A stretch of DNA of 64,000 bases from Rhabditophanes sp. KR3021 (GCA_963281155.1 CAUJLY010000006.1:5394001-5458000); one strand, 5' to 3'. Positions 22,271 to 33,631 are shown, counted from the stretch's first letter. Made by a program: numbers and translations. Notes: generated by a model from the letters alone, not told the origin.

Positions 22271-23790
22271 AATCATTTTGATTGATATATGAAATTATAA
22301 TTATTTTCACTAATAATAATAAATGTTTAAATTGCCTTAACTATTCTAGTTATTTATTCGCTTTTTATAAAATATAGCAAAAGATCAGTAAAGTCTTATA
22401 CGATAAGAAACAACGGCTTATGAAGTTTGCTCAAAGAATAAAAAAATTCTCCTGAGCCACAACTTAAAATTCCACAGAATATCCCCTTAATATAAAAGTA
22501 AAAATAGAAATCTCTCCGGATCAACAAGGTAAAACTGTTTTATTCAATGATTATATGTTTAAGGAAATGACATGTAGGATTGGGATAATTCGAATTAATT
22601 TAATACATATTTGATTCAGAAACAAGGTAAAGATAGATTTATATTTTAACATTTAGTTCACAATAAAGCATAATGAGTGTGCATTTAGAGCGTAATATTT
22701 AAAAATTGAATAATCTAATTTGAGCAAACAGATTTGGCGTCAACTCTAGATCAAAACTAGACGAACAACAAGCTCTTTTTGATTATCATTCTTTAATTTA
22801 TTTCATATAGAAAAACAAATGATTCCAAATGCACTTTTTATACACATTTTTATAAATTTTATTCAGCCTAAGTTCTATGTAAAATTGTTAATAATCTTTC
22901 TTATTTGTGACAAATATTATCAAATAATGTCGTTTATTGTTAAGAACTGTTCTGTTATATTGTTTACAACTCGAAATGGAAATGTATCAATTAAATATTA
23001 AAATTTACTTCAAATTGATAAGTTAGTATAACAGACTTACAAACTTCAATGTTTATAATTGAACACACAAAACACACTGTTTGCAAAATTACAAAACGAT
23101 TTTGATTAAATTACATTATAAAAATTTGAAACATTATATTTAAATAAATAATAGAAACTCATTCGTTTTTATGAATCATAAAATATATCGTTTATTACAA
23201 TTCCATGAAAAAGTATTTATTTAAACAAAATATAAGCATTTTTTACTTCTTGAATCATAAAATAATTGAATATATTCATTCTTTTACAACATCTTTGAAA
23301 ATTCAACACCAATAAACGATAAAATGTGAAACAACATAATTATTTGGGAAATGTTTCGTATTATTTTATTTATAAAAAACTATTAATGATAATTTTATCT
23401 GTCAAACAAAATATCCCTCCAAGGCAACTTGTACTAAATAATATTCTAAATGCTTGATTTAATAAAAAATTGACTGCAAAGATTGTTTTGTAGTTCATCA
23501 TTTGCACTTTTCAATAAAACGAATAAGTTGAAAAATAGATGATATCATATCCGAAATTTGGAAAGATTTGATTTAGACATTTTGTATCATTAATCCGGGA
23601 ATAAGGTCGATTTGTGTTCGTCTGTTACGCAATAGATGTTTCATTTTCCTGGGAATAAAAGGGTTAGTAATAGGCTTTCTTATTTGTTTAGGTCAAATCT
23701 ATCCAATATTTTTTTTAGGAAAATAATCAAAAATATAATACATTATACTTTAGTAAATTCGTCGCATACTTTATTACACCTTGATTCCAA
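22271..23790. other. 1.5 kb intergenic region
   Basis: Mostly AT-rich. One stretch at about 22469-22615 has protein-like content on the plus strand (KVKIEISPDQQGKTVLFNDY, about 48 codons between stops) and a neighbouring frame reads KKQRLMKFAQRIKKFS, as if a decayed exon. There is no start, splice pair or recognisable family, so it is not called as a gene. Confidence 0.35.
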
Positions 23791-24768
23791 ATGAAATCAA
23801 ACAATATTGTAGTTATCATTGGTATTTCATTATTGTTTAGTCTAAGTTATGGATGTATTAAATCAAATCCTGGAACAGATCCTTCAAATCCATCTATAAC
23901 TACTGTTGAACCTACAACCGATTTAACTACAACCGATTTAACTACAACTGATTTAACCACAACTGAATTCACAACAACTGATTTAACTACGACCGATGCA
24001 ACTACAACCGAATTGACCACAACTGAGTTAACAACAACTGAGTTAACAACAACCGAATTAACAACAACTGAATTAACCACAACCGAGTTAACAACAACTG
24101 AGTTAACCACAACCGAGTTAACCACAACGGAAGAGCCGACAACCACGACAGTAGAACCTGAAGTTTGTCCTGAGGTACCAGGCAAAGCTTTCCTTTTAAC
24201 AGATGCATATTTTGCATCACAACAAGCAGACTGGCAGGCAGATCCTAATGGAGCTGCAAGTAATTTTTATGGAAACGTCATTCCCGGAGAAAGTAAAGAT
24301 ACATTTCAATTATTTTCATAATATTTCAATTTTTAGGTTGCAATGCTGCATGCACTAATGCACATGTTTATACTGGTAATACAGACGCAGTTACTACTCC
24401 AGAAGCTCTATCAACATCAGGAGAATATCAATGCCAAGCTGGAGTAATTATGACAGTTTGTATATCAAAAACTGAATGCTTTAAAGCGGAACCTGGTAAT
24501 CCTGATCCCTTTTTACTAAACATCGTTCCCTATTGTGATGCAGCAGGTAGTTCCAAACAGAATAACTTTTAAAACCGACTTTTTAGGTGTATGTACCATG
24601 AAGGCAATTGGAGGAACAAATGAATTAAAAAATCCAACAAACGGAAATGTGATTGTTGGGCCTGACACAGGATACACACCAGATGGCGATCCAGATTTTT
24701 CTACCAGTCCTTCAATTTATTCAGTTTCATGTGGAGGCGAAACAGTTCCGCCATCATGTATCCCTTAA
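23791..24768 (+). CDS. Secreted Cys-rich protein with Thr repeat, paralogue 2
   Basis: Exons 23791-24292, 24337-24546 and 24587-24768, phase 1 introns, 297 residues. Signal peptide (IVVIIGISLLFSLSYG), CIKSNPGTDP box, then 14 five-residue T-T-[ED]-[LFA]-T units and a further Thr/Pro run, a likely O-glycosylated mucin-like stalk. The Cys domain follows (PEVCPEVPGKAFLL, SCNAACTNAHVYTG, YQCQAGVIMTVCISKTEC, IVPYCDAAG, GVCTMKAIGG, YSVSCGG, PSCIP), matching the other two copies segment by segment. The exon 1 donor is AAAGTAAAG at 24293. It is the only copy with an expanded stalk, so repeat number is likely variable. Role unknown; surface coat, cuticle or host/microbe interaction are possibilities only. 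Confidence 0.8.
23914..24123 (+). repeat. 15-bp coding minisatellite, 14 units
   Basis: Fourteen tandem 15 bp units encode T-T-[ED]-[LFA]-T inside paralogue 2. The first six vary (DL, DL, DL, EF, DL, DA) and the last eight all encode EL, differing only at synonymous positions such as GAA/GAG and ACA/ACC. That gradient points to recent expansion at the 3' side. The antisense strand is also open for 112 codons only because the repeat lacks stops. Confidence 0.9.
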
Positions 24769-25401
24769 ATAAATTTTAATATTTTTTTCCATTACGAATT
24801 GTATGTAAAATTGTCTAATAAACTATAATAAGTGTAATTTTTGATTGTTTCGTTAATTTTTGTGCCTTATCACAAACTATATAAAATAATGTAGTTTATT
24901 GTTTGTTGTCTTAGTTTATTAATAAAATGTGAAATAATTTACTTTAATTTTTTAATTTAGCGAACTGTTCAAATTTGGAAATAAATTAGTTCACACCAAG
25001 ATATAGTGTTACAAAAAATAAAGTAGAATGTTTGTTCTTGTTGCTTTTTAGTTAAAACACAAAAAAAGTGACTAAATGTGTCCCACTTTTTTGCTAGGCA
25101 ATATTTACGTCTATAATTGAATCTGATTTTTGCTAGAAATAAGAAACCTTCAATTTTTTTGGTATTCTTATGTCATTAAGTTATTAGGTAAGTGTGATCA
25201 AAAGTAAAAGCAAGTTGTATCATTAGGATAAATAGGTCACAATTAATCCTTTGTTATATTATCCTACTTGTCACAATAAAACTCCACTATTCGAAGGATA
25301 TTAGTGTTTCTAAAATAAACTACTAATTACGTTGGAAAAATCTCTATTATTACTTTGTTTATAAAGAAATTTGTAGATAATTTAGTCAATTCAAACTAAA
25401 T
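24769..25401. other. intergenic within the Cys-rich cluster
   Basis: AT-rich spacer. AATAAA-like signals lie shortly after the paralogue 2 stop (CTAATAAAC near 24818). Nothing else seen. Confidence 0.45.
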
Positions 25402-26148
25402 ATGCTTTCAAGACATTTTACAACAATTTATATTCTGTTAATTGGAGTATGCATCTTAAGTGAGGGATGTCTTAAATCTAACCCAACCGAGCCTGCTACC
25501 ACTCCGAATCCAGAAGAAACAACTACGGAAGCTACGACTACAATTGCACCGATATTATGTCCTCCAATAGACAATAAAGCATCACTTTTAATTGATCCTT
25601 CAATGACTACAGCTCAAAGTAGTGAAGTTTATGGGCGAGTGGCTGGAGAAGGTAAATTAACGCGTTATAAAAATTAATAAGAGATGTTTTAAGCATGTGC
25701 GGACTGTCCTGGAGTAAGTTACTATCCAGGAGTAACTAATCCTTTGGTTACTGGAACAACCAAAACGGCAATCAACAATTACAATTGTGTGTCAACTGGA
25801 TTAAAAATGTGTATTTGTACAGATGAAGAAAAATGTTACTCTGCAGATGATGATAATATGGTTATTACATTGTATCCATATTGCGGAACTCCAAGTAACT
25901 TACAAAATTGTATACATTAAATTATCTTTTTAGCTACTTGTGTTGTATACGGCTTGCTCAATGGTGATGCAGAGAATAGTGCCTTTGTAGATGGCCAAAA
26001 TACTAAAGTTTACAGTGCAAATGATGGTATTGACGAAAACTTTGACTTCCGCCCTGTTACATCCGGAGCTTTTCCAAAAGTTAAATCCGTTTCTTGCGGT
26101 GTATGCCCACCAGTATCAGAATGCTTAGCAGACGCAACGAATCCATAA
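25402..26148 (+). CDS. Secreted Cys-rich protein, tandem paralogue 3
   Basis: Exons 25402-25651, 25694-25894 and 25934-26148, phase 1 introns, 221 residues. Signal peptide (TIYILLIGVCILSEG), CLKSNPTEP box, a short linker rich in Thr/Glu (PEETTTEATTTIAP) and the shared Cys domain: ILCPPIDNKASLLIDPS, ACADCPGVSYYPG, YNCVSTGLKMCICTDEEKC, LYPYCGTPT, TCVVYGLLNGD, SVSCGVCPPVSEC. The residues around LLIDPSMTTAQ align with FLDPSMSNAR of copy 1, so copies 1 and 3 look closer to each other than to copy 2. Same intron positions and phases show descent by tandem duplication. Confidence 0.8.
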
Positions 26149-26449
26149 TTAATAGTAGTCTATTAATGTTAATAACTTAATTTAGTCTTAATAAAATTTG
26201 AATCTAAAAACCTTGCCATACTGTCCTTGTCGTAGAAGCTGTAAGAATCATTTAAAAGAAGATCAGACATGTTATTAGTTAATAAAATGAATGCCTAAGC
26301 AAATAATATTGATGTTCACTTATTCATAGTATTAAAATAAAATGTCATTTATTTTAAGTTAAATGTGTACAAATGTATTATATATTATTGTAAAGTTCAT
26401 ACAATTTAAATATATTTGGTAATTCAACATAATGTAAGCTTGGGCATTT
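26149..26449. other. intergenic between convergent genes
   Basis: 3' UTR spacer after paralogue 3 and before the stop of the minus-strand membrane protein. Plus-strand TAATAAAATT near 26190 is a possible poly(A) signal. Nothing else seen. Confidence 0.45.
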
Positions 26450-27241
26450 TCAAGCTGGCTTTCCGGAAAAGAATTCGTCATGATAGAAGGGTTCACCTTG
26501 GAGCATTATAATACGAGAATCTACTTTCTTTAGTTTGCGTAAATTTGGTTGAACTTTTGGTTTTGAAGAAAAATTCTAAAAAAATATTAATTACTAATAT
26601 AATTAAGAAATGATTATATTTACATTTAGCAATGGAGGAACTTTATCCAATTTATGGTTAGAATCGTGTGTGGAGTTTGAATTTAAAGTTACACAGCTAT
26701 TATTTTTGTGCGTGGATGTAGTAAGCGGATAATCTCCAGATCTCGATGTTCCAGTTTTAGCATCTCTTTCACACTGAAGTTTTTCCTCGAATACGCCACT
26801 AAAACTGCGGGCTTTAGTCTCTGATAACATATATTTAGCAGACGCATTTGTTGCCGAAACAGTCATGTCAACGTTTGACGCTAAAAATAATTAGAATTTT
26901 ATATAAATAGTTAACTAAATTATACCTGTATTAGAATTTGTGGGTTTAGATGAAATTAGTGAACAATCAAGTTGTAAAGATTTTTTTTCCATTTTAGGAG
27001 AAGTACAGTTTGAGGAGATTGATGTTGCACCAAAAAACCCTAGTTTAATCGTGGGAAGCTCTGGAGCATTTCTTATCTTATTTCTTTGATGATTAAAAAC
27101 ATTCATTTCTATATCATCATTATTAATAGAAACATTTTTTTTGAACATTTTGTAGCGAACAATAACAGTAATAAAGGATAAAACTAATATTATTGTTATT
27201 GAACTAATTATAGTAAGCCAAAACAATTTCTCAGAATTCAT
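26450..27241 (-). CDS. Single-pass membrane protein, unrecognised
   Basis: Exons 27241-26926, 26880-26624 and 26575-26450 join cleanly (phases 1 and 0, introns 45 and 48 bp) to 232 residues. One hydrophobic segment at about residues 7-28 (LFWLTIISSITIILVLSFIT) is followed by the basic RYKMFKK, so residues after it are likely cytoplasmic. The remainder is Ser/Asn/Thr/Lys-rich and looks disordered, with few cysteines and no known domain; it ends YHDEFFSGKPA. There is no separate signal peptide, so the TM probably acts as a signal anchor. I cannot name a family. The clean splicing and phase continuity make it a believable gene. Confidence 0.6.
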
Positions 27242-28243
27242 GATCGCTCATAGTGATAGTAATATACTATTTTAATAATTATGATAGAGTGTATTGATGT
27301 TTGGGGCAAGCGGAAGAGGCTATAATGCAGAATAATAAATAATATCCTAATATAAATGTAATGATCTTAAATAAAATGTCATTGACGCAAGTTGGCAAAT
27401 ATCCTTGATTAATTTTTTATTACCATATAGTCATTTAGAAGAAGCTTATGTTTTCGATGAGAATAATACGTATATTAGCTAGATTTACTTTTAATCAAAA
27501 ATAGATTATTAATATGATATTGCCAAAATAAAGAGATTGTTGTGTTGTCGTGGCAGATTTATGTTTTTGTTTTAAAACACAATATCAAACATTTATAAGG
27601 CACTTCTTTAGTTTCGTATAATATTTTTTCATTTGACACTAATTAATAATCTTAATACAGTGAAGTCTGAATTTAGTGAACACTGAAGGGATCGAGGTTT
27701 TTGTTCACTATAGACAGTTGTTCATTATACTCAAAAAAATGTAAATTAAACCTAAAGCCAATCAAAAATTTCTTGTTCATTAGAAAGAGATGTTCACTAA
27801 GCACTAAGTACATATTTCCCTGTATATCATTTTATTAACTTTGCATAAGGATTCTTTATATAAATAGCCTCATATATTTTCTATTATTAACTTACACTAA
27901 ACATAAGGATTTATCTGCTTATAACTGATTATTTGCTATGGGCATTATTTTCATCATAATCAGAAATTATATTGCCCATCATTTTGCTCATAAGAAAGAT
28001 TAAATATTTGAAATAGCACTCACTATCTATCATATTTATTTAAAGTATCATGCAAGGTATATTTATTTTTAAATGGTATTACAATAATTTCAAATAAAAT
28101 ACAAACTTTACATTTACTTTTAATCATCAATTAGACCTCAGAAATTGTTTTGAACATATATTTTGTTTGTGAAAATTGAACTGTCAGCAATATGGAACTT
28201 TTAATTTAAATTCAATCAAATGGTTAATTAGTAGTTGTCTTTC
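27242..28243. other. 1.0 kb intergenic region with a transposon-like patch
   Basis: AT-rich DNA upstream of the membrane-protein gene and downstream of the flp-11-like gene. Apart from the MITE-like segment at 27658-27815, annotated separately, nothing is seen. Confidence 0.45.
27658..27815. mobile_element. Degenerate Tc/pogo-like MITE remnant
   Basis: After a TA, the sequence starts CAGTGAAGTCTGAATTTAGT and carries repeated GTTCACTA / AGTGAAC words: AGTGAACACTGAAGGG, TGTTCACTATAGACAG, TTGTTCATTATAC, CTTGTTCATTAG and ATGTTCACTAAG. This pattern of short direct and inverted GTTCAC units beginning with CAGT is typical of terminal regions of pogo/Tigger-like DNA transposons in invertebrates. No matching far terminus or transposase frame is visible, so this would be one end or a decayed short copy. 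Assignment is from memory of the pattern only. Confidence 0.4.
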
Positions 28244-28558
28244 TTATTCAACATATTGGTCATTTCCAAAAAATTTGGCATATCGCCATTGCTTTGGAAG
28301 ATATTTTTCATACATATAATTGGGTTTATCAAGGGCAGAATATGATAATAATCCGTCGTTCTCATTGTATGCATGCCGTTTTCCAAATCGTACCAGAGAG
28401 TTTCTCATAGCTTTTTTATCAAGATTAATGATTTCACTAAACAAAATCAAATAACAACTTATACTCAAAGCTGATTAAACTTACCATGTCATTGAACTAA
28501 TACTGATAATTATTAGGAGAGCAAACAGAAGCTTGTGGACTGTATGATGAACCATCAT
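28244..28558 (-). CDS. flp-11: FMRFamide-like peptide precursor, flp-11 type
   Basis: Exons 28558-28485 and 28436-28244 (phase 2, 48 bp intron) give 88 residues. A signal peptide (HKLLFALLIIISISSMTC) precedes LDKKAMRNSLVRFGKRHAYN. Cleavage at KK and KR and amidation from the Gly yields AMRNSLVRF-NH2, one residue from C. elegans FLP-11 AMRNALVRF-NH2. In C. elegans flp-11 is the main peptide of the sleep-promoting RIS neuron and its precursor carries several RFamides. Here only one RFamide is present. The remaining 43-residue C-terminal piece (through YEKYLPKQWRYAKFFGNDQ) has no dibasic site. Gene identity is strong at the peptide level; orthology would need the precursor compared across nematodes. 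Confidence 0.88.
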
Positions 28559-29918
28559 TAATAGTTACTGAAAGATCTGAAAATATGCAAAAGTTATTTT
28601 TTAAATGTCTATTGAAGAACTATTTAGCCACGACTAAATATTTTGAAAGTGTAATTCACCAAAAAATGTGTTTTAATAAGACTGGTTTCATGATTGGTAT
28701 ATGACTTATGATAATATTAATGGCACCATATTATACTTAAAAGTTAAAAGTAAAAATGTAATGTTCATAATGCCAATTTAGTAACCTTTTAATTTAAAAG
28801 TGAATGTGTTTTATTGTAAGATAGTTCATAAAATATTTATATCCTTTTACTCTCCATTCAAAGATATATTAAATAATGCTCTTTGAGTAGGTATGAACGA
28901 ATTCTGAAGGCGTTTTAAGGTGTTTGTCAAATTTATTAGTTAATGCCCTAAATAAATTGAGCCATTAAGATTTAATGCTTTAAACGAGCGAATGAGTTTT
29001 CAAAAACCAATGAATAATATTATTAAAATACTTTCTAGGAATAATCACAAAAACAAATGTAAATGAAAAAAATCAGAAACAATTTTGGAAAATTTGTATG
29101 TCTCGGCCATATGGTAGTCGAATATCATAAACAATAAGACAATGTCATCACAATAATAAAGGGATCCTTTTTAGGTTCTTTTATAACAAATTCTGAAGGA
29201 GGAAACAATTGAATGAAACAGAGATTAAAATTTTTATTATTTGTTTACTAAAAAACAAAAGCCATAACAATTACCAATTTGTGTTTAATTTTTTATGTTC
29301 CATTAAATTTTGGTTTCTTTATTGGTAGTTGTTTATTATACTCTTGAGTATTCGAGTAATTTACATGATTTAAAAATATTCGCTAGTTAATTGGTTTTGC
29401 CATTATCATTTACAAATGAAAAATACAATTTGAGTATTTGTTTTATGACGCACATCCAAAGTCAAGATTTTATTAAGACTTTATTTGGTTAAATTGAAAC
29501 TGTGGTCAAAAGCAAAGAAATAATGAATAATACACTTTGTAAATTTAAAATTACTGACGAATTCGTGTTGCAATAACAAGGAACATAATGGCGTTGAAAT
29601 AATAAATAATTTGTTGATAGTGATTGTAACTGTGTTATGAATAATGATTGTCCAAATATTTACTCAAATAATTAAACCTACTAAAATTATAGAATGTTAT
29701 TATAGTGGTGAAAAGGGACTTAAAGGTATATTAGAACCATTCAAGATCACTGCACTTATTTTAGTTATTAATATGATACAATATACATAACGTCACTCTA
29801 AGACGATGATAGAGAGTGTCGTTTGAATATACGCGTTTTTGTTTGAAAGCTATATATGGTCATATTTAGTAATTTTATCACTAAATCAATGCATTCTTTT
29901 CAAAAGTTAGTACCGAGT
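28559..29918. other. 1.4 kb intergenic, divergent promoters
   Basis: Lies between the starts of the flp-11-like gene (-) and the Ig+EGF gene (+), so it should hold both promoters. AT-rich with no ORF of note, no clear TATA box and no repeat array. Two in-frame ATGs at 29856 and 29889 precede the chosen start of the Ig+EGF gene. Confidence 0.45.
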
Positions 29919-31325
29919 ATGAAGATTTATTTATTTATACACCTATTAACATGTCTATGCTTGAATATTACCACGGCTATACACCTTTCTTTTCATTCTG
30001 GTACTTTTAATATTTACTTTTCATTTAATTCAATTTCGAAATATTTTAATCTTTACAGGCTCACCAAAAAACTTAACGCACGTAATTTCACGATCTGACC
30101 CATTAACAATTGTTTGTTCAATTGACGATTTCAATTACTCAAGCCACAACATTAGTCTTTATATAAATTCTAAATTTGTTCCATACCAAAATTTAAGAAA
30201 AGAGTATAATCGGTAATTTTTGATTATTCACCTTATCAATTGATTTATTTTGTAGCATCGTCTATTCTGTTCACAATTTTATTCCCACGAGTGGTGCTAC
30301 ATTGTATGAGTGTAAAAGTTGGAATAAGAACGCTGGATCCGAAGAAGTTATTCAACTGCATGTTTATGAAATGTGTAAACACAGTATTTGCTTGAATGGA
30401 GGTAGCTGTATCATCAAGAAGGGTCTACAATATTGCAAGTAAGTTTTCTTGACATATTATTCAAAATATCTGTTTTTCCAGATGTCCTCCTGAATATAAT
30501 GGAAATTTATGCCAAGATTACAATCCAGACATAAGTAAATTTTATATCTTCCAATATATACTTGAAATCATTGGAAAATTTAACAACCTTACAAAAACAC
30601 TGACATAACCACCAGCAGAAACAAGCCCTGACTTCCTTATTCTTATTTTCAATTAACCCTACATTTTAATACCCAACCTTGTCACTTTACAATAAACATT
30701 GCAATTTTAAAAATTAAGGTGATTTCAATATCATTTGAATTATTAAAAATTAGCGAATTTTATGTTACAAAGATTTTAATATATGACATTTACTCCAATG
30801 ATTTCAAGTAATTACTTACTAACTTCCTTATTGAAATTTCTACTTTGACAGGTGATATTCCACTTTCAACGGTCGTTTGTTTAATAATTATAGCATTATT
30901 TTTAATTGCTTTAATTATTTTCATATGGATAGTGACATTTACCGATGCTGGAATTACACGAACTCACCAATTTTTGTAAGCGACACATTTTTATTTCGAT
31001 AATAATTTACTCCATTTATTTCAGCACCGGTTTGGTACACAAAAAAGGTCTGCGTTTGAGGAATAGCTTTATTAGCCATCCAGAAATAACTGTTTTCCAG
31101 CAAATCGAAAAAAAGGATGAACAAACCGAAACAAGCAATTCTATTTTAGTCGGAGAAAATAATTATGAATTAGTGTTGAATCCAATGAAAAATGAAGAAT
31201 CAACAAGATTGTTATTAACTGAAGAGGAACAAACGCAGGTTCGGTTCATTGATGCCCCCGAAAATAATTATGACAATTTGAATCCAAATGTAAAACCACA
31301 TTTATCAATTAAAACTTTACATTAA
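29919..31325 (+). CDS. igeg: Ig + EGF single-pass protein (IGEG/neuregulin-like)
   Basis: Exons 29919-30000, 30059-30212, 30256-30438, 30482-30534, 30852-30975 and 31025-31325 close in frame to 298 residues. Order: signal peptide (IYLFIHLLTCLCLN), one Ig-like domain (LTIVCSIDD ... TLYECKSWN), one EGF-like domain with six Cys (MCKHSICLNGGSC, LQYCKCPPEYNGNLC), a TM segment (STVVCLIIIALFLIALIIFI) and a ~100-residue acidic cytoplasmic tail. Ig followed by EGF and a TM is the neuregulin layout and that of C. elegans igeg-1/igeg-2. The exact start was chosen for the signal peptide. Intron 4 (30535-30851) contains in-frame stops and an AATAAA that could give secreted forms. Confidence 0.82.
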
Positions 31326-32755
31326 GTTCATGAAATCCTTTATTAATCATTTCATTTATTATAGTTATTACAGTTTGTTAAGACCTATTATTGTCACAAT
31401 TACACACTTTTTTGAGTTGAAAAATATAATAAATTTTCAGTATTACTTGACCTTGGCTTCTGTCTGTGTTTACTTTAAAGTGTTAAAATGTTTAGCTATC
31501 TCGTCTTTCGAATTAACCGACAATTACAGGACAATTTTATGTTTGTAAAGGTCATTACGGCAAAAAATTACTTCCAATAAAAAGGCTTTGTCTTGGTACA
31601 TTTCGGCATGTAATGGAGGTAGCGTAAGCTATTAAATGAGTAATAAACAAAGACACTGATTGAAAACAATTAAACGAGTCTAATTGATGTTGTCATTAAA
31701 ACAAACGCTACTATCTATGTTTGTAATGTGTCAAAATGATTGGCTGGAAAGCATGAATAGACATGCTCATGACAGTTACCATAAACAATTAAACGTCTAT
31801 ACATGAGCACTTGAAATTTGAGGAACAGCTAGTTCTCACTAATATTATTTGAATTGTTCCATATTAAAATTGAACTAAATCTTTAATTAGAAACAGCAAT
31901 TATCTTTAAAAGGCATACTTTTTATATTAGGCTTCAAGTGAAATTGAAGTGAAAAGCACATAATGCTTTTTAAACGGATGAATATTTTAACAAAAGAGCA
32001 ATATGCTCCTTCGCACTTTAAATAAACTTTTGGTTTCAAATTAAAGTTCAAGTTTGCAGTTTTAAGTAACATAAATGTATATTTATGCAAATCTATTACA
32101 GGAACAAGATGCATTTTATTCGAAGGAAAAGTCACCGTTGTTAACTTCATTTAATACAGTAACATCAAATGATGTGATATGATTTATAATAATTTTGTTT
32201 AATTTCTTTAAATTTACCTTTAACAGAATGGAATTGCAACAAAATTTATTCAAATAACTTTTAAATACATGAATAGTGTGACAAGTGGGCAAAATCAAAT
32301 TTATAAGTATCCTTAAACTATGTTTCAAAGGTATATAACTTTAAATACTACTTAGTAACTCTTTTTATAAGAAGGCTCTTTATTTTGCAATATAAAAGTT
32401 TTACAATAAATGATAATATTTTTGAAGAGTTCATTGGTCACGAATATGTTCATATTCAAGATGTTATATTAAATTTTGGCATTGTCTTAGCATTGACAGC
32501 CCCATACTCGAACTTTGTCGCAAATAGATCAAGATGTGGAGTATTTGGTGGTGTCTCATTAAATAGTGTTAAGACTAGGCATGAACTAAAAATTTTAACT
32601 ACGGCAAAAAATTTTAAAAGAATAGGCGGGTATTTAATGGTTGCTCTTTATAAACTTGTAATTATTAAAAAGTTTTGATAAAAATTACATTTAAAAGTAA
32701 AATTCTATATTCTATATTAGTCGGCTGTTAGATCGTCATTAATAACAATTAAAGT
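31326..32755. other. 1.4 kb intergenic region
   Basis: AT-rich. A 97-codon open frame at 32385-32678 begins with TTG, has no ATG early, no splice sites and no domain I know; it is left out. Nothing else seen. Confidence 0.4.
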
Positions 32756-33374
32756 ATGGCTAAATCTATGCAAACTACTAATAATGTCCCAGAATACTGC
32801 CAAGTTATGCGAGTTCGAGGTAACTTGTTTATAAATTAATTAATCTATATTTCCAGGCTCAAACGGAGAAATGAAAGAGCTAATTTTTCCAAAAGCATTA
32901 GATTTGGACCGTCCTAAAAGACCTAGGACTACTTTTTCTACTTATCAACTAAAAACACTTGAGATTGAGTTTGACAAGAATCCTTACCTTGTTGGAACCG
33001 ATCGAATCTTCCTTGCTAAAAAGCTAAATTTAACTGAAACTCAAGTTAAAGTGTGGTATCAAAACAGACGCATTAAGTGCAAAAGAAAGGGACCTGAAAT
33101 ACCATCTTCCTCAACACATACCAGCGTTACGAGTGATGATACAAACAATCCATCGCCGTCTGTTGCAAATATTCCCTTAATGGCAAATTGGAATTCCCAG
33201 TCTCCAAATACGACTAATTTCCCTCAAATTAATCCATTTGCCTGTTTTCCTGGCCAACTTCCCTTTGCCTTTGATCAAAATTCATTCTTCGGGACTAATA
33301 ATCAATTTAACTCCTCCACTTGTTCTTCCTTATATAATCCTACCTCTAACATTTGTCAGCAAATTAGACATTAA
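32756..33374 (+). CDS. Homeobox protein, VAX/EMX/NOT-like class
   Basis: Exons 32756-32819 and 32857-33374, split by a 37 bp intron, give 193 residues. The homeodomain runs from DRPKRPRTTFSTYQLKTLEI through EFDKNPYLVGTDRIFLAKKL to NLTETQVKVWYQNRRIKCKR (residues ~37-96). RPKR.RT.F with a [YV]-V-G turn and LNLTETQVKVW is the pattern of VAX, EMX and NOT homeodomains, and LE-x-EF with LNL-x-ETQ leans to VAX. Recognition helix position 50 is Gln and 51 Asn, as usual, but position 49 is Tyr where almost all homeodomains have Phe (WFQNRR to WYQNRR). The C-terminal half is Pro/Asn/Phe-rich, likely a disordered regulatory tail. Nuclear transcription factor. Confidence 0.85.
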
Positions 33375-33631
33375 ATTAATTTTTTAAACTCCCATTGATA
33401 TAACTTGTAACTTACACACCATTTATTTCTAAACAAGGCGCAATTAAATGCATATGATGATTTGGCACACCTATTGAAGTTATCCTTTTATTTTTAAAAT
33501 AAATTAAATATACAATTTTTATTTATCCAACGCAAATTATATATTGATATTGCATATTTACATTAAGTTAAAAAAATACACTGTATATGAAGAAATAGGG
33601 CGATTATTATGTACATTAATTACGAAAGACT

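Noticed and set aside
23847..24185. 112-codon antisense frame rich in Val/Ser
   Set aside because: Produced by the stop-free 15-bp repeat of the sense gene.
32385..32678. 97-codon plus-strand frame
   Set aside because: Begins with TTG, no ATG in the first half, no homology I recognise, no splice context.
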